The notes beneath the pieces were generated by a model. It was not told the origin of the DNA, did no database searches, and saw only the letters and a program-made list of their open reading frames with translations. Below are positions 1 to 6,711 of a stretch of DNA of 13,410 nt, piece by piece (positions within the stretch are counted from its first letter, which is position 1; every line of letters starts with the position of its first letter). This stretch comes from JBCCYM01 sp039190005 (GTDB lineage: Bacteria > Pseudomonadota > Gammaproteobacteria > UBA12402): NCBI GenBank assembly GCA_039190005.1, contig JBCCYM010000050.1:1-13410 (forward strand). Direction: 5' to 3'. Made by a program: the position numbers and the translations under genes.

Positions 1-2
1 CT

Positions 3-1706
3 CCATTTATACTCCCCTCCATCGGTACCGTGTTTGATAATACCGCTTTCGGGCAAAACAGTAATGTTCACATCGCCAATAATTGTAACAGCTCAATTGC
101 CGCCAATGGCGGACAATGTACGGTTGGTGTCAGTGCCGGTACTTTAGATGGCAGTGAAAAAGGCAGCTCGGCGATCATGCAATTCTCACTCGACAATGAT
201 TCTGTGGGTCAACGGGGCGTCGTTCTTGATAACATCATTGAAGTCATGGCAGACTCGACTCAACGCACCGGCGCTTATGAAAAATTACAAGTCATCTACA
301 CGGGCTCATCCACTACCGGTGTACCCATTAATAGTGTCGCGATCGCCAATCCTCAATACCTGGAAGTTACCGCCCCCTTTGGTGCGACACCAGCAGATAA
401 CTGTACTGGCGAAACACTCACGTCACTTGAACCCACATGCACGATCTGGCTACACGCTATCAAACAAAACTCACCTCAAGTGCATAATACCACTGTGACA
501 GTACATTATTCCCCTTCGATCGGTGAAAATGATTCGGTCTCTGCCACGGTAAAAACCAGCACGCTTCTATATGCTGTAGGCAATTTTACCTTATTAGGTG
601 ATGGGACTATAGCACGACGAGTCGCCGCCTGGAACGGCACCACTTGGCTACCCGTTGGCTCAGGTGTCGCAAATGGTTTTGTCTGGCCGATAACAATAGG
701 ACCTTATGGCAATGTCTACGTGGGTGGCTCATTCACACAATTAGGTAATAATAGCAGCGCCCTCAATATCGCGATGTGGAATGGTAATCAATGGCAAGCA
801 CTTGATAACGGCAGCACTTTAGGGAATGATGGACTAAATGGTATTGTATATGCCGCGACAACTGATAATGACGGCAATATTTTCTTTGGCGGTGATTTCA
901 CCCAATTCGAGGATGGCTCGACAGCATTTCGTATTGCTGAATGGCATCCAAATACACAAACCTGGTCAACACCTGGCATTGGTTTTGGTAATGGATTTGT
1001 TGATGCCATACGCGCGGATAGTAATAATCAGATATATGCTGGCGGCTCTTTTACTCGGTTTGGTAATGGTAGTCTAGTTAATCGTATCGCTAGATGGAAT
1101 CCAAATACTACTTTATGGAGTCCATTAAATGATGGCACCAACAATGGCTTTGGCAACCGCTTTGTTACTGATTTCGCGATTGACAGCAATAATAATGTCT
1201 ACACCGGCGGGAGCTTTACTCTGTTTGGCAGCAGTAATAGTCTCATTAACCGTATTGCTCTCTGGAATTCAACCACTCCGGCGTGGAGCCCATTAAATGA
1301 CGGCACCAATAATGGCTTTGCTTTTGGTCTTGTTGAAAGGCTAGCTATTGATAGCAATGGTAATATCTATGCTGTGGGGAATTTTACTCGGTTTGGTAGT
1401 AGCTTTGCCGTAGTAAATCGCGTTGCCAAATGGGATGGCAGTAATTGGGATTCATTGATCGATAATACCAACAATAGAAATGGCATTGCCAACGGCATCA
1501 TCTATGGCACGGCGGTAGATGGTGATGATAATCTTTATGTGTCAGGTTTGTTCACACAATTCGGTGGTGGCAATAATGTTAATCGCGTTGCTAAATGGGA
1601 TAGCACTAATTCACTCTGGAGTGTTCTACCCGTAGGAAATAGCAATGGCATTATTAATGGCGTAGTTTATAGTTTGGCTATCGGTTCAGCTATTGAGATT
1701 CAATAA
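3..1706 (+). CDS. Secreted-type repeat protein, C-terminal part, with seven-bladed beta-propeller (5' truncated by window)
   Basis: The frame is open to the left edge of the window, so the GTG at 30 is probably an internal codon and the true start lies upstream. The first ~185 visible residues are rich in Asn, Ser and Thr, contain paired Cys (two near residues 18-30, two near 130-145) and look like an extracellular beta-sandwich domain. From base 564 to the stop, the pattern (Y/F)-x-G-G-x-F-T-x-F-G ... N-R-(I/V)-A-x-W ... L-x-(D/G)-G-x-x-N-G occurs seven times, with units starting near 564, 711, 876, 1029, 1194, 1362 and 1530 (49-57 residues each). Seven units of this length fit a closed seven-bladed propeller of the Delta-60/Rax2-like kind. 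The last blade ends in Ala-Ile-Glu-Ile-Gln with no anchor or sorting signal. No enzymatic motif is visible. Extracellular adhesion or binding is an inference from composition and repeats. Confidence 0.8.
   Translation, partial: PFILPSIGTVFDNTAFGQNSNVHIANNCNSSIAANGGQCTVGVSAGTLDGSEKGSSAIMQFSLDNDSVGQRGVVLDNIIEVMADSTQRTGAYEKLQVIYTGSSTTGVPINSVAIANPQYLEVTAPFGATPADNCTGETLTSLEPTCTIWLHAIKQNSPQVHNTTVTVHYSPSIGENDSVSATVKTSTLLYAVGNFTLLGDGTIARRVAAWNGTTWLPVGSGVANGFVWPITIGPYGNVYVGGSFTQLGNNSSALNIAMWNGNQWQALDNGSTLGNDGLNGIVYAATTDNDGNIFFGGDFTQFEDGSTAFRIAEWHPNTQTWSTPGIGFGNGFVDAIRADSNNQIYAGGSFTRFGNGSLVNRIARWNPNTTLWSPLNDGTNNGFGNRFVTDFAIDSNNNVYTGGSFTLFGSSNSLINRIALWNSTTPAWSPLNDGTNNGFAFGLVERLAIDSNGNIYAVGNFTRFGSSFAVVNRVAKWDGSNWDSLIDNTNNRNGIANGIIYGTAVDGDDNLYVSGLFTQFGGGNNVNRVAKWDSTNSLWSVLPVGNSNGIINGVVYSLAIGSAIEIQ
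564..1703 (+). repeat. Seven tandem ~50-codon repeats encoding propeller blades
   Basis: Units begin near 564, 711, 876, 1029, 1194, 1362 and 1530. Each starts with Asn/Gln-hydrophobic-Tyr/Phe-x-Gly-Gly/Asn-x-Phe-Thr and has a central Asn-Arg-Ile/Val-Ala-x-Trp. The conservation is mostly at protein level. Units 4 and 5 (1029-1361) remain closest in DNA, sharing the Trp-Ser-Pro-Leu-Asn-Asp-Gly-Thr-Asn-Asn-Gly-Phe segment, which suggests the most recent duplication. Confidence 0.75.
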
Positions 1707-1726
1707 CTTGAACCTTAAACCACAGG

Positions 1727-1790
1727 ATGTCTGAGCTTGCGGTCTCTTCGACAAGCTCAGGGACCACCGGCTCAGGAGACCCATTGCGGT
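1727..1790. repeat. REP-like palindromic repeat of the 'CTTCGACAAGCTCAGG' type
   Basis: A 9-bp inverted repeat CTGAGCTTG (1731-1739) / CAAGCTCAG (1752-1760) encloses a 12-base loop. It overlaps a second inverted pair, GGTCTC (1741-1746) / GAGACC (1776-1781). The core TTCGACAAGCTCAGG matches a dispersed extragenic palindrome seen in many proteobacterial genomes; this is recognised from memory, not by search. It sits directly downstream of the propeller gene, is much more GC-rich than the flanking DNA, and could stabilise the 3' end of that mRNA. No T-run follows, so it is not a standard intrinsic terminator. Confidence 0.6.
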
Positions 1791-1864
1791 TTCAAGCTTG
1801 AATGATTAAGCTACAAGTGCTATGGTTGGGATAGCTAGATAACATATAAACAGGAAACAGAACG

Positions 1865-2377
1865 ATGACAACTGATAACACCGATCGCCGATCTGTCATT
1901 ATGACCAAAGTAATGCCACCCACGTTTGCCAATTTTTCTGGGCACGTTCATGGCGGGCATTTAATGCAATTTCTCGATTATGTCTCTTATGTCTGCGCCA
2001 CACGTTATTGTGGTCTGCCAACGGTAACAGTATCCGTTGACTCAATTACTTTCCAGCAACCAGTTTATATTGGCGAATTAATCACCTGCTACGCGTCGGT
2101 TAATTATGTGGGGCGCACCTCAATGGAAATTGGCATCCGCACCGAGGCAGAAAATTTAGTCAGCGGTAAAAAACGTCATGTCATTTCCTGTTATTTTACT
2201 TTCGTTGCCATTGACGAAAAAACAAAAAGACCAACAGCGGTTAAACCACTGACCATTAACAACGCTGTCGAGGAAAGACGTTATGAAGCAGCTAAACTCC
2301 GTCGCGAGCTTCGTGGTGAATACGCCAAACGGCATCAAGAAATAAAAATAAAAAATCAAAACAACCCTCAGTCATGA
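1865..2377 (+). CDS. Acyl-CoA thioesterase, hot-dog fold (YciA/BACH-like)
   Basis: The 170-residue product is predicted to be a cytoplasmic acyl-CoA hydrolase. The hot-dog signature is visible: a GHVHGGHLMQFLD segment (residues 26-38) with the Gly-Gly and the Asp used by this family, followed by TVSVDSITFQQPVYIGE (about 55-71), the strand-turn typical of YciA/BACH proteins. The C-terminal ~35 residues are highly charged and rich in Lys, Arg and Glu, probably a helical tail. The start is supported by an AGGAA ribosome site 8-12 bases upstream. The stop overlaps the next ATG by four bases (ATGA), so it is translationally coupled to the dehydrogenase. Acyl chain preference cannot be read from the sequence. 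Confidence 0.85.
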   Translation: MTTDNTDRRSVIMTKVMPPTFANFSGHVHGGHLMQFLDYVSYVCATRYCGLPTVTVSVDSITFQQPVYIGELITCYASVNYVGRTSMEIGIRTEAENLVSGKKRHVISCYFTFVAIDEKTKRPTAVKPLTINNAVEERRYEAAKLRRELRGEYAKRHQEIKIKNQNNPQS

Positions 2378-3198
2378 ATCAAAAGATTGCTTTAGTCACC
2401 GGTGCTTCCTCTGGTCTAGGCGCGGTGATGACACAACAGTTAGCGGATGATGGCTATTATGTCTTTGCCGCCGCGCGACGGCAAGATCGACTGGAAGCCA
2501 TGCGCTCTGAGCGTATCGAACCTCTGATACTTGATGTCACGCAAGATGATGCCATTCATAGCGCAATCGCTCATATTTTGTCCAGCAAAAACAGAATTGA
2601 TCTGTTAGTCAATAATGCCGGTTATGGTTACTATGCCACCATTGAAGAAGGTGATATTACCGCTGTTAAACAATTATTTGAGGTCAATTATTTCGGTATA
2701 ATGCGGATGACCCAAGCGGTATTGCCCCACATGCGTGCTCAAGGTTGTGGCATGATTGTCAACATGGCATCGGTTGTCGGACAGGTCGCCTTTCCAGTAA
2801 TCGGTTACTACGCCGCGACGAAACACGCAGTTGAAGCGTTTTCTGACGCGCTGCGTATGGAAGTTAATCAATTTGGCATTAAAGTGGTCATTATCGAGCC
2901 GAGTATGATTAAAACCGAATTTGGATCCATCGCCATTGAGCATCTGAAGCAATCACAACGACTCGATAGTTATCATAAGCTCACTAATAAATTTAAACGC
3001 TTAATGACAACACGACAAGGTAAATCCGCCAGTCCCAAACGACTTGCTGGAGTAATGCACAACATTATCACGGCAAAACGTCCTAAGCGTCGTTATGTTG
3101 TCGGTACTGACGCGCATTTTGTGATTTTTATTAAAAATAAAATTGGTTATTGTTTGATTGATCCAATTGCCAGAAGAATAACAGGCGCCAATAAATGA
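2374..3198 (+). CDS. Short-chain dehydrogenase/reductase (classical SDR)
   Basis: A 274-residue NAD(P)-dependent oxidoreductase. Classical SDR motifs are complete: cofactor loop TGASSGLG (residues 9-16), an acidic Asp in LDVTQ (54) near the adenine site, NNAG (80-83), catalytic Ser133, and Tyr146-x-x-x-Lys150, with the usual 13-residue Ser-Tyr spacing. Arg35-Arg36 after the second strand favours NADPH. After the core, the protein carries a basic C-terminal extension (about 200-274), as in SDRs that act on lipids or retinol-like substrates. It overlaps both neighbours by ATGA junctions and so belongs to the thioesterase-SDR-transporter operon. Substrate unknown; an acyl or lipid-derived compound would fit the thioesterase partner. 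Confidence 0.88.
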   Translation: MNQKIALVTGASSGLGAVMTQQLADDGYYVFAAARRQDRLEAMRSERIEPLILDVTQDDAIHSAIAHILSSKNRIDLLVNNAGYGYYATIEEGDITAVKQLFEVNYFGIMRMTQAVLPHMRAQGCGMIVNMASVVGQVAFPVIGYYAATKHAVEAFSDALRMEVNQFGIKVVIIEPSMIKTEFGSIAIEHLKQSQRLDSYHKLTNKFKRLMTTRQGKSASPKRLAGVMHNIITAKRPKRRYVVGTDAHFVIFIKNKIGYCLIDPIARRITGANK

Positions 3199-4463
3199 AT
3201 AACACTGCTCAACCCGCTATTACCAACTCACAGTGGAAAATCATCTTACTCTCCAGTCTTGGTGGTATGTTAGAGTTTTATGATTTTGTGATTTTTGTCA
3301 TCTTCGCCAAAGCGATTGGGCAAACATTTTTCCCGAATAAAACACCATTGCTGAGTATCATGGCGACCTTTACAGCGTTTGCTATCGGTTATCTAGCTCG
3401 CCCTATTGGTGGCTTTATTTTTAGTCACTTCGGTGATAAATATGGTCGCAAACATTCTTTTCTTTTAACCATTACACTCATGGGCAGTGCCACACTACTG
3501 ATGGGATTATTACCGTCTTACCAAACCTATGGCATTGCCATGTCAGTTATTTTTTTACTGCTTAGAATTATACAGGGGATCGCGGTTGGCGGTGAAATTC
3601 CTGGCGCCATTACTTTTGTTTCTGAGCATGTTCCCAAAAAAATAGCGTTTTCCTGTGCCGTGTTATTTCTAGCCATCAACATGGGCATTGTTTTAGGTGA
3701 CGCGGTTTATGCTGTTTTACACGCGGTATTCAAAACCAATATTACTAATGATACCACCTGGCGGTTCGCTTTTATTCTCGGTGGATTTTTAGCCATTATC
3801 AGCTATATCGCCCGAGCTAAACTGGAAGAATCACCTGAATATCTGCGTTTCGAAAACGCCATTGTCCGCGTCCCGTTGCTTACACTTTTTAAATCCCACC
3901 CTCACAATTCAATTTTTGGCATATTTGTTGTCGCCATTCAGGCCACCATGGTGAGTTTAATCTATCTTTATACGCCACAATATATGCAGTTATCGGGTCA
4001 TTACTCACATAGTCAAATCGCGTTGGTGTCATTATTTGGCGTCACCCTTTTTTCGCTACTATGTGTTTTCTGGGGCTGGCTAGCTGACTTTATTGGCGCG
4101 AAAAAAATTCTCACTGTCGGCTGTTTGACCTTATTTATTTTTAGTTATATATATTATGACGCTATCATACATCATCATAAGGTATTCTCCAGTATGATTG
4201 TGTTGTCCTTTTTTACCAGTATGGTAACAGGGACGTTTAGCAGTATTTTACCAAGGTTATTTCCAGTAATTATTCGCTATTCAGGCATTGCTTTCTGTTA
4301 TAATCTTGGCTTTGCTATTTTCGGTGGACTGTCACCGCTGATGGCAACGTATCTGATCCATACGTCAAAGAATATGCTCTCGCCAATATTGATTATTATT
4401 GTTGTTGCTGTGTTGGGATTGATTGGTACAATTTTTTCGCGCTATGTTACTCAGCAAAATTGA
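3195..4463 (+). CDS. MFS transporter, metabolite:H+ symporter (ProP-like) family
   Basis: The 422-residue integral inner-membrane protein has about 12 hydrophobic segments. The N-terminal EFYDF (27-31), the loop 2-3 motif FGDKYGRK (79-86) and the RIIQGIAVGGE segment (124-134) are the markers of the MHS branch of the major facilitator superfamily, which carries small organic acids, betaine or proline with protons. The substrate cannot be assigned. Its start codon overlaps the SDR stop by four bases, so it is the last gene of that operon. Length is close to the family's usual 420-500 but lacks the C-terminal coiled coil of E. coli ProP, so an osmosensing role is not supported. Confidence 0.85.
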   Translation: MNNTAQPAITNSQWKIILLSSLGGMLEFYDFVIFVIFAKAIGQTFFPNKTPLLSIMATFTAFAIGYLARPIGGFIFSHFGDKYGRKHSFLLTITLMGSATLLMGLLPSYQTYGIAMSVIFLLLRIIQGIAVGGEIPGAITFVSEHVPKKIAFSCAVLFLAINMGIVLGDAVYAVLHAVFKTNITNDTTWRFAFILGGFLAIISYIARAKLEESPEYLRFENAIVRVPLLTLFKSHPHNSIFGIFVVAIQATMVSLIYLYTPQYMQLSGHYSHSQIALVSLFGVTLFSLLCVFWGWLADFIGAKKILTVGCLTLFIFSYIYYDAIIHHHKVFSSMIVLSFFTSMVTGTFSSILPRLFPVIIRYSGIAFCYNLGFAIFGGLSPLMATYLIHTSKNMLSPILIIIVVAVLGLIGTIFSRYVTQQN

Positions 4464-4491
4464 GTATTGAAAAAAATAAATGTTTCTCTTG

Positions 4492-4521
4492 TTGACAGCT
4501 ATATTTAAAAAATAATATCAT
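4492..4521 (+). promoter_or_regulatory. Candidate sigma-70 promoter (TTGACA-18-TATCAT)
   Basis: A consensus -35 hexamer TTGACA (4492-4497) is followed by an 18-base spacer and TATCAT (4516-4521, five of six matches). Transcription would begin near 4528 and give the toxin-antitoxin mRNA a leader of about 190 bases, or an independent short RNA. This is a sequence match only. Confidence 0.35.
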
Positions 4522-4673
4522 GAGCTGATTAAGCGCTTCTATTTACTTTCTGATTTCTTCTCTATAAATTCCACTTTAAATTTCTTTATTGATCAATCTT
4601 TCGACTTTTTAGCGATGTTTTCAATTAATCCTACCAATGAATAACTGAAAATAAATTTAGATACAATTAACCA

Positions 4674-4702
4674 TTGATAAATACCCTTTAAAAGGGTATA
4701 TT
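4674..4702 (+). promoter_or_regulatory. Toxin-antitoxin promoter with embedded 19-bp palindromic operator
   Basis: TTGATA (4674-4679) and TATATT (4697-4702) are 17 bases apart. The whole spacer and part of the -10 box are occupied by a perfect palindrome, ATACCCTTT-A-AAAGGGTAT (4681-4699). A related half-site, AAAAGGGG, follows at 4703-4710. Operators between or over -35/-10 boxes are the normal mode of autorepression by Xre-type antitoxins. Starting from this -10, the mRNA would begin near 4709, leaving little room for a ribosome site before the TTG start, so an alternative -10, TACAAT at 4662-4667, or the upstream promoter may be the one that drives translation. Confidence 0.5.
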
Positions 4703-4718
4703 AAAAGGGGAAAATAAC

Positions 4719-5006
4719 TTGAATGACATTTTTGAAATTAAAATCGCAAGCAAAGCGGTGAAGCAATTAAAAAAATTACCTTTGCATATCGCTTTAAAAT
4801 TGCAAATTTGGGTTGATGACGTTGGCTTTAACGGCTTAAGCATTGCCCGAAAAAGACCAAGTTATCATGATGAAGCGCTGCAAGGCAAACGAAATGGTCA
4901 ACGATCTATCCGGCTAAATCGACAATATCGAGCGATTTATGTAGTTAACAAAAAACAACAAATTAAATTTATAGAAATTACTGAGGTGAATAAACATGAG
5001 TACTAA
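4719..5006 (+). CDS. Type II toxin, RelE/ParE superfamily (HigB-like)
   Basis: A 95-residue basic protein, predicted to be a ribosome-dependent mRNA interferase. The segment YHDEALQGKRNGQRSIRL (49-66), then NRQYRAIY (67-74) and the terminal IEITEVNKHEY (85-95), are the conserved core of the RelE/HigB fold; the basic residues Lys57, Arg58, Arg62, Arg65 and Arg71 and the terminal His-Glu-Tyr would lie at the active face. The start is TTG at 4719: no in-frame ATG precedes it after the TAA at 4689, and AAAAGGGG lies 8 bases upstream. It overlaps the antitoxin gene by 11 bases. Toxin-first order, as here, is the HigBA arrangement. The gene looks intact. Whether it is HigB proper or another RelE branch is uncertain. 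Confidence 0.8.
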   Translation: MNDIFEIKIASKAVKQLKKLPLHIALKLQIWVDDVGFNGLSIARKRPSYHDEALQGKRNGQRSIRLNRQYRAIYVVNKKQQIKFIEITEVNKHEY

Positions 5007-5367
5007 AAACGACATGGCAAAACGAAGCAAAAAAACCATGCGTACATTAGAAAAAATAACGCGTGGTAAATTAACTATGGGTAAAATGCTACTGGCAATT
5101 CGGCAATGTGAAGAAGCATCACAAGCTGAATTTGCCGATAAATTAGGCATTTCAAGACAGCGTCTCTGTGATATTGAACACCAGCGTCGATTTATCAGCC
5201 CTAAAATGGCAGCACATTATGCGCAGATATTGGGTTATTCCGCTGAACAATTTATTCGCGTTAGCTTACAGGATATGTTAAAAAATGATGGCTTGAACGC
5301 GACAGTTGATATTAAATTGAATAAGTCAAAACGCTTAGCATCATTGAAATCAAGTTTTGCTCTATAA
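4996..5367 (+). CDS. Xre-family antitoxin / autorepressor (HigA-like)
   Basis: This 123-residue DNA-binding protein has a helix-turn-helix domain of the Xre/HTH_3 type at about residues 32-85: SQAEFADKLGISRQRLCDIE (42-61) holds the turn and recognition helix. It should neutralise the adjacent toxin and repress the pair through the 4681-4699 palindrome. An ATG at 5014 gives a shorter possible start; the 4996 start is preferred because GAGG at 4983-4986 lies 9 bases before it and the coupling with the toxin gene is direct. The first ~25 residues are rich in Lys and Arg. The C-terminal ~35 residues (Asn/Lys-rich) lie beyond the HTH and may contact toxin or be disordered. Thiamine pyrophosphokinase begins only 19 bases after its stop. 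Confidence 0.82.
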   Translation: MSTKNDMAKRSKKTMRTLEKITRGKLTMGKMLLAIRQCEEASQAEFADKLGISRQRLCDIEHQRRFISPKMAAHYAQILGYSAEQFIRVSLQDMLKNDGLNATVDIKLNKSKRLASLKSSFAL

Positions 5368-5386
5368 GAAGCTATTGGGAGTATAA

Positions 5387-6034
5387 ATGCATTGGTTAAT
5401 TATTGCTGATGGTGAAAAAATTGAGCAAGCTTTCTTGGATCAATTAACACCAAACAGAAAAATATTGGTTTGCGATGGCGCCTATAATTACATCACCAAA
5501 ACAAATATCACGGTTGATGTGTTACTCGGTGATTTTGATTCCATTGACAAAAAGCTACTGGCCGCAAGCCGACAAAACCATTGCATGCGTGTCGTTGACG
5601 CGCCCGATCAGAGTGCCACCGATCTTGATAAAGCAATTTGTTATCTTGATCAGCAGCAAGCGGATAACATTTGTATTGCCGGCGCGCTTGGATTACGCGC
5701 CGATCATCATTTATATAATTTACGTATTCTGAGCAGACATTATCAACCAAATCGGCAATTAAGCATCAACACACCACAGCAAAACCTGTTTTTTGTTCGT
5801 GATAGCACGGTAAAATTAACCGGATATGTTGGCGCGACAGTTTCTATCTTTGGTTTTAATGACGCGATGTTATCTTCAAAAGGTTTAAACTATGATGTCA
5901 GGCATTATCGACTAGATGCCCACCAAAATAGTGTGTGCAACGCGTTACAGACTAATGAGGCGATAATGCAAATCAATGGTGACGCTTTATTTGTGCTGGA
6001 TCAACGCATATGTTTTGAAATCAATACTGAATAA
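5387..6034 (+). CDS. Thiamine pyrophosphokinase
   Basis: A 215-residue cytoplasmic enzyme that transfers pyrophosphate from ATP to thiamine, giving thiamine diphosphate. Family motifs are complete: CDGAYNYI (29-36), LLGDFDSID (46-54) with the metal-binding Asp residues, ATDLDKAI (77-84), and GLRADHHLYNL (102-112). The C-terminal ~75 residues form the beta-sandwich domain that closes the thiamine site. Length is normal. Start: ATG with GGGAG at 5376-5380, 6 bases upstream. The gap to the antitoxin gene is 19 bases, with only a poor TATAAG box at 5363, so read-through from the toxin-antitoxin promoter is likely. It converges on the PnuC-family gene, with 13 bases between stops. Direct pyrophosphorylation of thiamine points to salvage rather than de novo synthesis. 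Confidence 0.92.
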   Translation: MHWLIIADGEKIEQAFLDQLTPNRKILVCDGAYNYITKTNITVDVLLGDFDSIDKKLLAASRQNHCMRVVDAPDQSATDLDKAICYLDQQQADNICIAGALGLRADHHLYNLRILSRHYQPNRQLSINTPQQNLFFVRDSTVKLTGYVGATVSIFGFNDAMLSSKGLNYDVRHYRLDAHQNSVCNALQTNEAIMQINGDALFVLDQRICFEINTE

Positions 6035-6047
6035 CGCGCTGGCCTTA

Positions 6048-6617
6048 CTAATTTATTTGTCGATGTCGATATAAGCGTTGCCAATTTACCCATCCGATAA
6101 CAGCTAATACCAGATAAACAATATTTTCTGCCGCGTGAAACGATAAATGCTTATAGTCATACAACAACAGATACATGCTATCAACAATAAGCCACAGTAG
6201 CCAATTTTCGATCAGTTTGCGACAAGCCAACCATTGAGCGACCAATGCCAGCACTGTTGTGGCGGCATCGGCGATTGGTGTATTGGAATTCGTATAATGT
6301 CGCAATAAGAACGCGATTAACGCAATACTGACTGTCGCGATAATGGCAAGCAGTATCCCCATTACGATTGGGGTGTGGTGAATAGTCGCGTGATGATGGG
6401 CTTTGCCACCTTTTAACCAATAATACCACCCGTAAATCATACTCAGAAAATAAATCCCCTGTAATACCATGTCAGCATAAAGATTTGCTTGCAGAAAGAG
6501 GACACCATCCACAATTGTCGCGATAATGCCGACCGGCCACGCAAACAGACTGGCACGAATAAATAAAAACACCACGGCAATATCTAAAACACTGCCGACA
6601 ATATCTAGTGTATGCAT
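6048..6617 (-). CDS. PnuC-family vitamin transporter, probably thiamine (PnuT)
   Basis: A 189-residue inner-membrane protein of the PnuC family: facilitated uptake of an unphosphorylated vitamin trapped by phosphorylation inside. Hydrophobic segments lie around 5-22, 26-43, 50-68, 85-105, 115-132, 138-153 and 165-178, fitting the seven-helix PnuC topology. Aromatic-rich helices with IYGWYYW (61-67) and ENWLLWLIVD (137-146) match the substrate-lining segments of the family. PnuC proteins import nicotinamide riboside, but homologues named PnuT import thiamine and occur beside thiamine kinase genes. The neighbours (thiamine pyrophosphokinase convergent, thiamine-binding protein divergent) support PnuT. 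A GGGAG ribosome site precedes the ATG. No ribosylnicotinamide kinase (nadR/nrk) is in the window. The substrate is inferred from context. Confidence 0.85.
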   Translation of the reverse strand: MHTLDIVGSVLDIAVVFLFIRASLFAWPVGIIATIVDGVLFLQANLYADMVLQGIYFLSMIYGWYYWLKGGKAHHHATIHHTPIVMGILLAIIATVSIALIAFLLRHYTNSNTPIADAATTVLALVAQWLACRKLIENWLLWLIVDSMYLLLYDYKHLSFHAAENIVYLVLAVIGWVNWQRLYRHRQIN

Positions 6618-6711
6618 AAACTCTCCCAGAAATTGATCAATTTATTTGATAATGTGTCGATTGTCCATAATAATAGCAATGTTTTTATATCTATTACCGA
6701 TCGGAGTTACT
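6618..6711. promoter_or_regulatory. Divergent promoter region between pnuT-like gene and thiamine-binding protein gene
   Basis: For the + strand, TTGATA (6646-6651), a 17-base spacer and AATAAT (6669-6674) form a good promoter with a start near 6681, leaving a 30-base leader with GGAG at 6703-6706. On the - strand only weak boxes are visible. A 12-bp perfect palindrome, AATTGATCAATT (6631-6642), lies between the two genes and could be an operator. At 94 bases the region is too small for a full TPP riboswitch plus promoters, and I see no THI-box core. Confidence 0.45.

Larger units (their letters stand above)
4464..4718. other. AT-rich intergenic region upstream of the toxin-antitoxin pair
   Basis: This 255-base stretch holds no convincing gene. 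It contains a promoter-like pair at 4492-4521 (TTGACA, 18-base spacer, TATCAT), a pyrimidine-rich tract on the + strand (about 4535-4625), a second promoter-like pair at 4674-4702 and a 19-bp perfect palindrome at 4681-4699. Together with the following two genes it is visibly more AT-rich than the flanking operons, consistent with acquired DNA. Confidence 0.6.

Noticed and set aside
564..1703. Tandem repeats as a CRISPR array or minisatellite
   Set aside because: The periodicity is about 150-170 bases, in frame, and conserved as protein rather than as identical DNA with unique spacers.
4593..4700. AT-rich frame on the - strand ending at 4593 that could be the tail of a lost gene
   Set aside because: About 35 codons, no start with ribosome site, and no recognisable motif; it overlaps the toxin-antitoxin operator, so chance is the simpler explanation.
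6646..6711. In-frame N-terminal extension of the thiamine-binding protein with a hydrophobic, signal-like stretch (TTG 6646 or ATG 6652)
   Set aside because: The family starts at the Met-Lys-Val strand encoded at 6712, which has its own GGAG site, and the extension overlaps the predicted promoter. No ribosome site precedes 6646 or 6652.
6618..6711. TPP riboswitch ahead of the thiamine genes
   Set aside because: I looked for the THI-box core (CTGAGA and the second conserved arm) and did not find it; the space is also too small. The same holds for the 20 bases before the kinase gene.
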